This document shows, piece by piece, positions 1 through 6,385 of a stretch of 6,400 nucleotides of DNA. The first letter of the stretch is position 1, and every line of letters begins with the position of its first letter. The notes below the pieces were generated by a model that was not told where the DNA came from, did no database searches, and was given only the letters and a program-made list of their open reading frames with translations. Position numbers and translations under genes: made by a program. Location of the stretch: assembly GCA_001557035.1 (NCBI GenBank), contig LSKJ01000424.1, forward strand, positions 1 to 6,400, given 5' to 3'. The stretch comes from Rhodospirillaceae bacterium CCH5-H10 (GTDB lineage: Bacteria > Pseudomonadota > Alphaproteobacteria > Reyranellales > Reyranellaceae).

Positions 1-1871
1 TCATGCGCCGCTCGGCGGCGGCCTCCGCGCCCGCCGCGGAGCGCATCGAGCCGGGCTTCGGTGGCCACGAGGCCGCGCCGTCGCCGCAGCACTACCGGCG
101 GCCCGTCGCCGACGAGGAATTCGAGGCGCCGCCGCAGGCCGTCCCGCCGCCTCAGCCGCCGGCCGTGGTCGAGGAAGAAATCGACGAGCAGGCCGACGAA
201 AATCCCTTCACGCCCGACAATGCGCTGGACCTCGAGCAGCCCGCGGTCGCGGCGGCCCCGCCGGTCGTGAAGATCGTGCCGCGCAAGACGGCCGTGGCGC
301 AGGGCAAGCGGGCCGCTAAGGCCGGCCAGCGCGAACTCGATCTCGGGGGCGGGGACTACAAGCTGCCGCCGCTCGACATCCTGTCGCTGCCGTCGAGGGT
401 CAACGCCCAGCCCAAGATCGACGAGGAGGCGCTGGAGCAGAATGCGCGCCTGCTCGAAACGGTGCTCGACGATTTCGGCGTGAAGGGCCAGATCGTGAAG
501 GTGCGGCCGGGTCCGGTCGTGACGCTCTACGAACTCGAGCCCGCGCCGGGCACCAAGTCGAGCCGCGTCATCGGCCTCGCCGACGACATCGCCCGCTCGA
601 TGAGCGCGGTGTCGGCGCGCGTCGCTACCGTGCCGGGCCGCAACGTCATCGGCATCGAATTGCCGAATGCCAAGCGCGAGACGGTGTTCCTGCGCGAGCT
701 TCTCTCGACCAAGCACTACGAGGACGGCCGCCTCGCCTTGCCGCTGGCGCTGGGCAAGGACATCGGCGGCGATCCGGTGATCGCCGACCTCGCGCGCATG
801 CCTCATCTGCTGATCGGCGGCACCACCGGCTCGGGCAAGTCGGTGGCGGTCAACACGATGATCCTGTCGCTGCTCTACCGGCTGACGCCGAACCAGTGCC
901 GCTTCATCATGATCGATCCGAAGATGCTGGAACTCAGCGTCTACCAGGACATCCCGCACCTTCTGACGCCCGTCGTCACCGAGCCGCGCAAGGCGATCGT
1001 GGCGCTGAAGTGGGTCGTGCGCGAGATGGAAGACCGCTATCGCGCCATGAGCGCGGTCGCGGTGCGCAACATCGCGGGCTACAACGAGAAGCTCGTCGAG
1101 ACCGCGCGCAAGGGCGGCGTGTTGACCCGCAAGGTCCAGACCGGCATCGATCCCGAGACGCGCAAGCCCATCTTCGAAGACGAGGAGATGGATCTCCGGC
1201 CGCTGCCCTTCATCGTGGTCATCATCGACGAGATGGCCGACCTCATGCTGGTCGCCGGCAAGGAAATCGAGGCCACCGTGCAGCGCCTCGCCCAGATGGC
1301 GCGCGCCGCCGGCATCCATGTCGTGATGGCCACGCAGCGCCCGTCGGTCGACGTCATCACCGGCACCATCAAGGCCAACTTCCCGACCCGCATCTCCTTC
1401 CAGGTCACCTCCAAGATCGACAGCCGCACCATCCTGGGCGAGCAGGGCGGCGAGCAGCTGCTGGGCCAGGGCGACATGCTGTACATGGCCGGCGGCGGCA
1501 AGATCGCCCGCGTCCACGGCCCGTTCGTCAGCGACGGCGAGGTCGAAGAGGTGGTCCGCCATCTGCGCGCCCAGGGCGCACCCGCCTATATCGAATCCGT
1601 CACCGACGATCCCGACGCGGATGCCGAGGGTTCGGGTTTGCCGGGCGATGCCGAAGAGGGCGAGAGCGACCAGCTCTACGACCAGGCGATCGCCCTGGTC
1701 GCCCGCGAGCGCAAGTGCAGCACTTCTTTCATCCAGCGCTACCTGCAGATCGGCTATAACAGGGCCGCCCGCATCGTCGAACGGATGGAACGCGAGGGCG
1801 TCGTCAGCTCCGCCAACCATGTCGGCAAGCGCGAGGTCCTGGCCCGGGACATCGACGACCGGGAGCGCTGA
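1..1871 (+). CDS. ftsK: DNA translocase FtsK, 3' part (N-terminus outside window)
   Basis: FtsK is the septal, ATP-driven double-stranded DNA pump that clears and aligns the chromosome terminus during division. The frame is open from the left edge; the first full codon is at base 3 and the ATG there is probably an internal Met. Numbering from it gives 622 residues, against roughly 800 or more for whole proteins, and the N-terminal transmembrane segments are missing because of the window edge. Residues 1-115 are a Pro/Ala/Glu-rich linker. The alpha domain follows at about 118-225, then the RecA-like beta motor with Walker A GTTGSGKS (273-280, Lys279), Walker B VVIIDE (Asp409, Glu410) and [12 protein letters not shown] from 443. 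An acidic linker (about 537-556) precedes the winged-helix gamma domain (about 557-612), whose [20 protein letters not shown] recognition segment is the part that reads polar DNA motifs in this family. The gene ends at TGA 1869-1871, and pqiB follows 29 nt later. The family call is firm and nothing looks broken. Confidence 0.97.
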   Translation, partial: MRRSAAASAPAAERIEPGFGGHEAAPSPQHYRRPVADEEFEAPPQAVPPPQPPAVVEEEIDEQADENPFTPDNALDLEQPAVAAAPPVVKIVPRKTAVAQGKRAAKAGQRELDLGGGDYKLPPLDILSLPSRVNAQPKIDEEALEQNARLLETVLDDFGVKGQIVKVRPGPVVTLYELEPAPGTKSSRVIGLADDIARSMSAVSARVATVPGRNVIGIELPNAKRETVFLRELLSTKHYEDGRLALPLALGKDIGGDPVIADLARMPHLLIGGTTGSGKSVAVNTMILSLLYRLTPNQCRFIMIDPKMLELSVYQDIPHLLTPVVTEPRKAIVALKWVVREMEDRYRAMSAVAVRNIAGYNEKLVETARKGGVLTRKVQTGIDPETRKPIFEDEEMDLRPLPFIVVIIDEMADLMLVAGKEIEATVQRLAQMARAAGIHVVMATQRPSVDVITGTIKANFPTRISFQVTSKIDSRTILGEQGGEQLLGQGDMLYMAGGGKIARVHGPFVSDGEVEEVVRHLRAQGAPAYIESVTDDPDADAEGSGLPGDAEEGESDQLYDQAIALVARERKCSTSFIQRYLQIGYNRAARIVERMEREGVVSSANHVGKREVLARDIDDRER

Positions 1872-1872
1872 A

Positions 1873-1889
1873 CGTCCCGTTTCGGGGCG
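1873..1889 (+). other. Short stem-loop between ftsK and pqiB
   Basis: CGTCCCG (1873-1879) can pair with CGGGGCG (1883-1889) across a TTT loop, giving seven pairs including one G-U. It starts two bases after the ftsK stop and ends four bases before the pqiB Shine-Dalgarno-like GAGGAA. No T-run follows, so it is not a standard intrinsic terminator. It could protect the ftsK 3' end after processing, or modulate initiation at pqiB. It may equally be a chance fold in G+C-rich DNA. Confidence 0.35.
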
Positions 1890-1892
1890 AAC

Positions 1893-1898
1893 GAGGAA
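1893..1898 (+). promoter_or_regulatory. Ribosome binding site of pqiB
   Basis: GAGGAA lies two bases before the ATG at 1901, which is closer than ideal. GGGGCGA at 1884-1890 is a better-spaced but poorer purine stretch, and it lies in the right arm of the stem-loop. The site supports the ATG at 1901, as does the short hydrophilic N-terminus before the membrane anchor. Confidence 0.5.
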
Positions 1899-1900
1899 CG

Positions 1901-3583
1901 ATGAGCGAGCAAGCCCCGCCTGGATCCGCCTCGGTGCGCCATCGCCGCCGCATCCCTTTGGTATGGATCGTCCCCATCCTGACGGCCCTGATCGCCGGCT
2001 GGCTCGCCTGGGACACCTTCTCCAAGCGCGGTCCCACCATCACCGTGGCGTTCGACACGGCGGCCGGCCTCACGGCGGGCCAGTCGCAGCTCAAGTATCG
2101 CAACGTCGTCATGGGCACGGTGAAGTCGATCGTCATCCCGCCCGACCTTTCCAAGGTGCTGGTAACGATCGAGACGATAAAAGAAGCCGAGCCGCTCCTC
2201 ACCGACAAGACGATCTTCTGGGTGGTGAAGCCACAGCTCTTCGCCGGCAACGTATCCGGCCTCGAGACCATCCTGTCGGGCTCCTACATCGGCATGCGGC
2301 CCTCGACGGACAAGGGCGTCGCGACGCGCAGCTTCGTCGGCCAGGAAGACCCGCCGATCCTGCAGGCCTCGGTCAAGGGCACCACCTTTCGCCTCGACAC
2401 CAACCGTCTGGGCTCGATCAGCCTCGGCGCGCCGGTGTTCTTCCGTGACATCGAGGTCGGCACGGTGCTGGGCTGGGACCTGCACGATCTCGCCAGCCGC
2501 GTCGCCATCCATGCCTTCGTGCGCGCGCCGTTCGATCGTTACGTACGTAACGACTCCAATTTCTGGAACGCCTCGGGCCTGTCGGTCTCGCTGGGCGCCA
2601 ACGGCATCAACATCCAGATGGAATCGCTGCGCGCCATCCTGCTGGGCGGCATCGCCTTCGACACGGCGCACGATTCGACGGCGCCGATCAGCCCGCCCGA
2701 CCAGCGTTTCAAGCTCTATGCCAACATCGAGGAAGCCAAGTCGGCGGGCTTCGGACAGCAGATCAAGCTGATCTCCTATTTTCCGGGCTCGGTCGCCGGA
2801 GTCACCGCGGGCGCCGAGGTCATCTTCCATGGCCTGAAGATCGGCGAGGTTACCCGCGTCGGTCTGGTCTACGACCCCAAGAAGGACCGCGTCGTGGCGC
2901 CCATCCATTATCGCGTCGAGGCCGGTCGCGTGAGCAACCTCGCCAAGGCGCAGGGGTTGGAACCCATCAATGTCGCTGAGGAGATGATCAAGCGCGGACT
3001 GCGCGCGACGTTGCAGGCGCCGAGCCTGATAAGTCCGCAGAAGGTCATCTCTCTGGAGGTCGTGCCGGACAGCAAGCAGGCCGATCTCGAGATGGAAGGC
3101 GATCACTATGTCATCCCGGCCGCCGAGATCGGCGGCTTCGACAGCATCACCGCCTCGGCCAGCGAGCTCTTGAGCAAGATCAACCGCATCGACTTCGACA
3201 AGATCGGCAGCAGCCTGCTTGGCGCCGCCACCGGCATCGAGCAGACCGTGAACGGGCCGCAGGTCAAGGCGACCCTGGCGGCGCTCGAGAAGGCGATGAT
3301 CGACGTGCAGGACATCGCGGCCAAGCTCGACAAGGACGCCACGCCGGCGCTGAAGCGCCTGCCCGACATCGCCCAGCAGCTTCAGGAGGCCGTCGTCAAG
3401 GCCAACAGGCTGATCGCTTCCGTCGACAAGGGCTATGGCGACACGTCGAAGTTCCATCGCGACATCGACCGCCTGCTGCCCCAGATCACCGACGCCGCGC
3501 GCTCGATCCGCGCCCTGGCCGACCTGCTGTCGCGTCACCCCGAGGCCCTGATCAAGGGCCGCACCAACACGGGCAAGGAATGA
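1901..3583 (+). CDS. pqiB: PqiB, MCE-domain intermembrane transport protein
   Basis: PqiB is the MCE (mammalian cell entry) component of the Pqi system. It is anchored in the inner membrane, its MCE domains stack as rings, and its C-terminal helices reach towards the outer membrane as a presumed lipid conduit. This protein has 560 residues, close to E. coli PqiB (about 546). A basic N-terminus (RHRRR) leads into one transmembrane helix (about 19-38). Three MCE repeats follow: FDTAAGLTAGQSQLKYRNVVMGTV (about 45-135), TTFRLDTNRLGSISLGAPVFFRDIEVGTV (about 158-250) and IKLISYFPGSVAGVTAGAEVIFHGLKIGEV (about 287-390). A long helical, coiled-coil-prone tail runs from about 412 to 548 and ends in LLSRHPEALIKGR, typical of PqiB tails. 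Three repeats plus the helical tail fit PqiB rather than LetB (seven repeats) or MlaD (one). It follows ftsK by 29 nt and overlaps pqiC by four bases. An 18-bp perfect palindrome lies within it at 2536-2553. Lipid transport by this copy is inferred from the family. Confidence 0.95.
   Translation: MSEQAPPGSASVRHRRRIPLVWIVPILTALIAGWLAWDTFSKRGPTITVAFDTAAGLTAGQSQLKYRNVVMGTVKSIVIPPDLSKVLVTIETIKEAEPLLTDKTIFWVVKPQLFAGNVSGLETILSGSYIGMRPSTDKGVATRSFVGQEDPPILQASVKGTTFRLDTNRLGSISLGAPVFFRDIEVGTVLGWDLHDLASRVAIHAFVRAPFDRYVRNDSNFWNASGLSVSLGANGINIQMESLRAILLGGIAFDTAHDSTAPISPPDQRFKLYANIEEAKSAGFGQQIKLISYFPGSVAGVTAGAEVIFHGLKIGEVTRVGLVYDPKKDRVVAPIHYRVEAGRVSNLAKAQGLEPINVAEEMIKRGLRATLQAPSLISPQKVISLEVVPDSKQADLEMEGDHYVIPAAEIGGFDSITASASELLSKINRIDFDKIGSSLLGAATGIEQTVNGPQVKATLAALEKAMIDVQDIAAKLDKDATPALKRLPDIAQQLQEAVVKANRLIASVDKGYGDTSKFHRDIDRLLPQITDAARSIRALADLLSRHPEALIKGRTNTGKE
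2536..2553. repeat. 18-bp perfect palindrome inside pqiB
   Basis: TCGTTACGTACGTAACGA reads identically on both strands. It spans the codons for residues 212-218 (DRYVRND) in the second MCE repeat. It uses codons such as GTA and CGT that are less G+C-rich than most around it. It is visible directly; any role is unknown. Confidence 0.9.
3575..3579 (+). promoter_or_regulatory. Shine-Dalgarno-like AAGGA at the pqiB/pqiC overlap
   Basis: AAGGA directly abuts the pqiC ATG (3580-3582), which overlaps the pqiB TGA (3581-3583) as ATGA. The spacing is too short for efficient independent initiation. pqiC is therefore probably translated by coupling, with ribosomes finishing pqiB restarting at the overlap. 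Confidence 0.4.
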
Positions 3584-4170
3584 TCTCCACTCGCCTCGGC
3601 CGCCGCCGCTTCGGCCTTCTAGCCCTCCCGCTTCTCGCGGCGCCCGCGCTGCAGGCTTGCGGCTCTTCGCCGGAACCCACGCTCTACACGCTGGCGGTCC
3701 GCCCCGGCCCCGTGCTGACGCGCGGGCCGCGTATCGTGCAGATCCGCGACATCGGCCTGCCGGGCTATCTCGACCGCAAGGAGATCGTCCGCTCGACCGA
3801 GGACTTCAAGCTCGACGTGCGCTCCAACGCCTGGTGGGGCGAGCCGGTCGGCGGAATGATCGGCCGCACCATCGTGCTCGAACTCTCGCAGCGCCTGCCC
3901 GGCAGCCAGGTCTACAGCGAGGCCGGCTCGATCACGATCGATCCCTATGCCGCGGTCGGCATCGACATCCAGCGCTTCGACGCCGACAAGGCCGGCAACG
4001 TCGTCCTGCTGGCCCAGGCCGCCATCCAGTTCAACCGGCCGACCCGCACGGCGTCACGCAACTTCTCGATCACGAAGCCCGTACCGACGCCGGATACGCC
4101 AGGCCACGTCGCCGCCATGAGCGATGCACTGGGCGAACTGTCGGACGGCATCGCCACGCTTCTGCAGTAG
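3580..4170 (+). CDS. pqiC: PqiC, Pqi-system outer-membrane lipoprotein
   Basis: PqiC belongs to the ABC-type transport auxiliary lipoprotein family (DUF330-like). In E. coli it is an outer-membrane lipoprotein that partners PqiB and completes the envelope-spanning path. This protein has 196 residues; E. coli PqiC has about 187. The N-terminus is a lipoprotein signal: a basic start, a hydrophobic core (about 11-24) and the lipobox LQAC, with Cys27 the likely lipidated residue. Gly28 and Ser29 follow, so there is no Asp at +2 to retain it in the inner membrane by the E. coli rule. The mature part has YTLAV (36-40), VQIRDIGLPGYLDRKEIV (53-70) and NAWWGEPVGGMIGRTIVLELSQRL (83-106), the usual order in this family. 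GRRRFGLL at 7-14 resembles a twin-arginine motif. The ATGA overlap with pqiB and the position of the signal peptide fix the start. The end lies 3 nt before pqiA. Confidence 0.93.
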   Translation: MISTRLGRRRFGLLALPLLAAPALQACGSSPEPTLYTLAVRPGPVLTRGPRIVQIRDIGLPGYLDRKEIVRSTEDFKLDVRSNAWWGEPVGGMIGRTIVLELSQRLPGSQVYSEAGSITIDPYAAVGIDIQRFDADKAGNVVLLAQAAIQFNRPTRTASRNFSITKPVPTPDTPGHVAAMSDALGELSDGIATLLQ

Positions 4171-4173
4171 CCG

Positions 4174-5541
4174 ATGTTGCGGGCCTTCGCCGCGCGACGC
4201 GAGGCCGGGCCGCTGGTCACGTCGCCCCAGCTCCGCGAATGTCCGGGCTGCGGACTGTTCCAGATCGTGCCGGCGATGGCGGCCAACATGCGCTCCGATT
4301 GCGAGCGCTGCGGCACGCCGCTGCGGGCCACACGCGCCGATCCGACCGGCCATTGCCTGGCCCTCACCTTCGCCTCGCTGGTCCTGTTCGCCGTGCTGTG
4401 GCTCTCGATGCTGATGAAGGTTTCGACGGCCGGCATCGTGCACGAGACCACGCTGCTCTCGGGACCTGCCGAGCTGGTGCGCCATGGCCTATGGCCGCTC
4501 GCCATTGCCGTGGCCTTCACCACGGCGCTGGCGCCGCTCATCAAGTTCGCCGGCACGATCTATGTGCTGGTCGGGCTGCGCATGCGAACCCTGCCGCCCA
4601 ACCTGCGCGGCATCTTCCTGATCTCCCGGCGCATGGGCACTTGGGCGATGCTCGAGGTGCTGCTGCTCGGCGTGTTCGTAGCCTACACCAAGCTGGGTGA
4701 CCTGGTGACGATCGAACTGGGGCCGGCGGTCTATGCGCTGGGCATCCTCACGGTCGTCATCGTGTGGGCCGAGCTGGCGCTCGATCCGCAGGCGGTGTGG
4801 GACGAGATCGAGCGGCGCGGCCAGACCCATGCGCCGATGCCGGCTGTGGCGCCTTTGGAATATCGGCCGGGTGCGGCCGGCTGCGAGGACTGCAAGCTCG
4901 TCTGTGTTCCGGCCGAGCATGACGGGCGATGCCCGCGCTGCGGCGCGCGCGTGCACGAACGCAAGCCCGACAGCCTGAACCGGACGCTGGCGCTCGTGGT
5001 CGCCGGCGTCATCCTCTACATCCCCGCCAACATCTATCCGGTGCTGACGGTCATCCAGCTCGGCTCCGGCGCGCCCAGCACCATCATGGGCGGGGTCGAG
5101 GAGCTGGTCTCCTCGAAGATGTACCCGCTGGCGCTGCTGGTCTTCTTTGCCAGCGTCCTGGTGCCGCTGTTCAAGCTGATCGGCCTCGTGAGCATGATCG
5201 GCGCGACGTCGCTCACCGGCACGGCCGAAAATGCCGGCGTGCTGCTGCGACAGCGCACGCGGCTCTACTTCATCGTCGCCTGGATCGGCCGCTGGTCGAT
5301 GGTCGACATCTTCATGGAGTCGCTGCTGGGCGCGCTGGTCCAGTTCGGGCGCGCCGTCACCATCGAGCCCGGCATGGGCGCACTCGCCTTCTGCGCCGTC
5401 GTCATCGTCACCATCTTCGCGGCCGAAGCCTTCGATCCGCGCCTGATGTGGGATGCCGCGGCGCGCAATCCACACCGGCAGGCCTTGCCGACCGCTGCCA
5501 GCCGCAGCCAGGGCCGCGCCGCGACCGTCAGTTCAGGCTGA
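4174..5541 (+). CDS. pqiA: PqiA, polytopic inner-membrane protein with two zinc ribbons
   Basis: PqiA/LetA proteins are inner-membrane partners of MCE proteins and are thought to feed lipids into or out of the MCE tunnel. This one has 455 residues (E. coli PqiA about 417) and a duplicated architecture. Each half starts with a cysteine ribbon: CPGC at 23-26 with CERC at 43-46, then CEDC at 237-240 with CPRC at 253-256, plus an extra Cys244. Four hydrophobic segments follow each ribbon, at about 60-82, 105-133, 155-173 and 183-203, then about 269-291, 314-341, 364-391 and 399-420. Family landmarks include YIPANIYPVL (282-291), FFASVLVPLFKLI (324-336), GRWSMVDIF (372-380) and FDPRLMWD (420-427). 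The ATG lies 3 nt after the pqiC stop without a clear Shine-Dalgarno, which suggests reinitiation. Later ATGs would remove part of the first ribbon. The gene is last in the cluster, unlike pqiABC of E. coli, and its end overlaps the convergent gene by 14 bp. Confidence 0.95.
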   Translation: MLRAFAARREAGPLVTSPQLRECPGCGLFQIVPAMAANMRSDCERCGTPLRATRADPTGHCLALTFASLVLFAVLWLSMLMKVSTAGIVHETTLLSGPAELVRHGLWPLAIAVAFTTALAPLIKFAGTIYVLVGLRMRTLPPNLRGIFLISRRMGTWAMLEVLLLGVFVAYTKLGDLVTIELGPAVYALGILTVVIVWAELALDPQAVWDEIERRGQTHAPMPAVAPLEYRPGAAGCEDCKLVCVPAEHDGRCPRCGARVHERKPDSLNRTLALVVAGVILYIPANIYPVLTVIQLGSGAPSTIMGGVEELVSSKMYPLALLVFFASVLVPLFKLIGLVSMIGATSLTGTAENAGVLLRQRTRLYFIVAWIGRWSMVDIFMESLLGALVQFGRAVTIEPGMGALAFCAVVIVTIFAAEAFDPRLMWDAAARNPHRQALPTAASRSQGRAATVSSG

Positions 5542-6238
5542 AGGCCAGGTTCAGCTTGATGTTGTGCTCGTTGCGTAACGCGCCGTTTACGCTGCGGAGC
5601 GTGTCGAGCTCGTAGCCGAGCGATCCCTTGGCCCAGGCGGTGAGCTGGCGGCCGAAGCCGATATAGGCACGGTTCTGCGCGAAGCCCGACGTCCTGTTGG
5701 GCCTGTCGGTACTGACGTTGATGAAGACCTCGTCGGAGAGGGCAAGTTCCCAGGGCGAACGCCAGAGCGGGATGCGGACGCCCGCCAGGGCGCGGGTCCG
5801 CACCAGCAGCCGGTTGTCGTCGAAGAACAGCTCCTCCCAGCGCAGCCGGCCGGCAATCGGCAATCCCTCGAAGCGACTGCGATACAGGATGTCCTGGAAA
5901 GGTCCGCGGGACTGTCGCGCTCCCGGGAGATAGCGCGTGAACTGGACGTAGCCGGCGGACAGCGCCCAGTTGGGCGAGAGGGCATACTCGAAGCCCGGCC
6001 GGACCTGCAGCGTCCGCAGGCGGCTCATGTTCTGGTCGAAGCGCAACTGGGCATCGAGATGGAACGACCAGTTCCGGTCGATCCGGTATTCGAGCGCGAC
6101 GGCAGGCGATTCCCAGACGCTGCCGTTCTGCGCTTGCCCCGCCTGCGCCTGTCTCTGGCGACGTTGCGCCTGCGCCGCCGTCGAGACAACGCAGAAGATC
6201 GTCAGCAACGCTACGAAACGGAAAATCCAACCCGGCAC
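5528..6238 (-). CDS. DUF2490-type outer-membrane beta-barrel protein
   Basis: From the GTG at 6238 the protein has 236 residues. A clean signal peptide comes first: hydrophobic core WIFRFVALLTIFCVVSTAA, with likely cleavage after AQA at residue 24. A Gln/Arg-rich stretch (25-40) follows, then alternating polar/aromatic strands typical of a small barrel. DUF2490-like landmarks are W42, RPGFEYALSPNWALSAGY (80-97), GRLRWEELF (130-138), DEVFINV (169-175) and SGFAQNRAYIGFG (185-197). The family is uncharacterised in function, and secretion to the outer membrane is inferred from the signal and strand pattern. The only in-frame ATG upstream is at 6352 (274 residues), but it would bury the signal peptide behind 38 Arg-rich residues. 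A TTG at 6274 is also possible. None of these starts has a good Shine-Dalgarno, so the start is uncertain. The gene is convergent with pqiA, their ends overlapping at 5528-5541, so it is not in the pqi operon. Confidence 0.8.
   Translation of the reverse strand: MPGWIFRFVALLTIFCVVSTAAQAQRRQRQAQAGQAQNGSVWESPAVALEYRIDRNWSFHLDAQLRFDQNMSRLRTLQVRPGFEYALSPNWALSAGYVQFTRYLPGARQSRGPFQDILYRSRFEGLPIAGRLRWEELFFDDNRLLVRTRALAGVRIPLWRSPWELALSDEVFINVSTDRPNRTSGFAQNRAYIGFGRQLTAWAKGSLGYELDTLRSVNGALRNEHNIKLNLAFSLN
5534..5558 (+). terminator. Hairpin at the pqiA stop codon, possible weak terminator
   Basis: CAGGCTGAA (5534-5542) can pair with TTCAGCTTG (5550-5558) across a 7-base GGCCAGG loop: nine pairs with one G-U in plus-strand RNA. 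The pqiA TGA (5539-5541) lies in the left arm. On the minus strand the wobble becomes a C-A mismatch, so the fold favours plus-strand transcripts. No T-run follows in either direction, so if it ends transcription it is atypical or Rho-assisted. The same bases encode the tail of the convergent protein, so codon constraint could also explain it. Confidence 0.3.
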
Positions 6239-6318
6239 CGGATTGACGATAGCGACGGCGCGAAGGCCGGGCAATTCGAGGTGATTTCTGCGCAGCGAGT
6301 GACGCGCGCGACGCCGGA

Positions 6319-6347
6319 TTGACTCGCCCGGACTCGAATGTCCTAAT
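6319..6347 (+). promoter_or_regulatory. Weak candidate promoter pointing right
   Basis: TTGACT (6319-6324, five of six to TTGACA), a 17-base spacer and CCTAAT (6342-6347, four of six to TATAAT) form a sigma-70-like arrangement. It points out of the window towards a possible ATG at 6373, which has AGAAGAG a few bases before it. Only nine codons of that possible gene are visible, so I do not call it. In G+C-rich DNA such matches arise by chance. Confidence 0.22.
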
Positions 6348-6372
6348 GTCATAACAATAGAAGAGCCGACTC
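6321..6372. promoter_or_regulatory. Cluster of three GANTC sites upstream of the DUF2490 gene
   Basis: GACTC occurs at 6321-6325, 6331-6335 and 6368-6372. GANTC is the target of the CcrM cell-cycle methyltransferase of alphaproteobacteria. By eye I find only about seven others in the rest of the window (near 1593, 2552, 2621, 2672, 2799, 5317 and 6108). The cluster overlaps the likely control region of the DUF2490 gene. The sites are certain; their regulatory role is inference. Confidence 0.4.
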
Positions 6373-6385
6373 ATGAGGTGTCGGC
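6365..6385. repeat. Inverted repeat near the right edge
   Basis: GCCGAC (6365-6370) and GTCGGC (6380-6385) are perfect inverted copies separated by nine bases. Within and partly overlapping them is the 8-bp palindrome CTCATGAG (6370-6377). It lies 12 bases before the longest possible start of the DUF2490 gene, where an operator or a leader hairpin could sit. It also covers the possible rightward ATG at 6373. No known operator is recognised. Confidence 0.45.

Noticed and set aside
767..786. Perfect 8-bp hairpin CGGCGATC-CGGT-GATCGCCG inside ftsK
   Set aside because: It falls in conserved codons (GGDPVIADL) just before Walker A. Strong protein constraint and high G+C make this pairing unsurprising.
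896..1759. Long plus-strand open frame overlapping ftsK
   Set aside because: It is an out-of-frame shadow of the FtsK motor with Arg/His/Gly-rich low-complexity content, typical of G+C-rich DNA.
1..1871. Search for a KOPS-like G-rich octamer (GGGNAGGG) within or near ftsK
   Set aside because: I saw no match to the E. coli-type motif by eye, and the motif in this organism may differ.
3084..3094. ATCTCGAGAT, a 10-bp palindrome in pqiB
   Set aside because: Palindromes this short are expected by chance several times in a window of this size.
1754..3538. 594-codon open frame on the minus strand opposite pqiB
   Set aside because: It is antisense to a clear PqiB and its Asp/Arg/Gly/Leu-rich product matches no family I know. 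It arises from third-position G+C bias.
4489..5475. 328-codon minus-strand open frame opposite pqiA
   Set aside because: Its His/Asp/Gln/Arg-rich content and full overlap with a well-supported PqiA mark it as a shadow frame.
5265..6374. 369-codon minus-strand open frame overlapping the DUF2490 gene
   Set aside because: It is in a different frame from the barrel protein, has no signal peptide or recognisable domain, and runs deep into pqiA.
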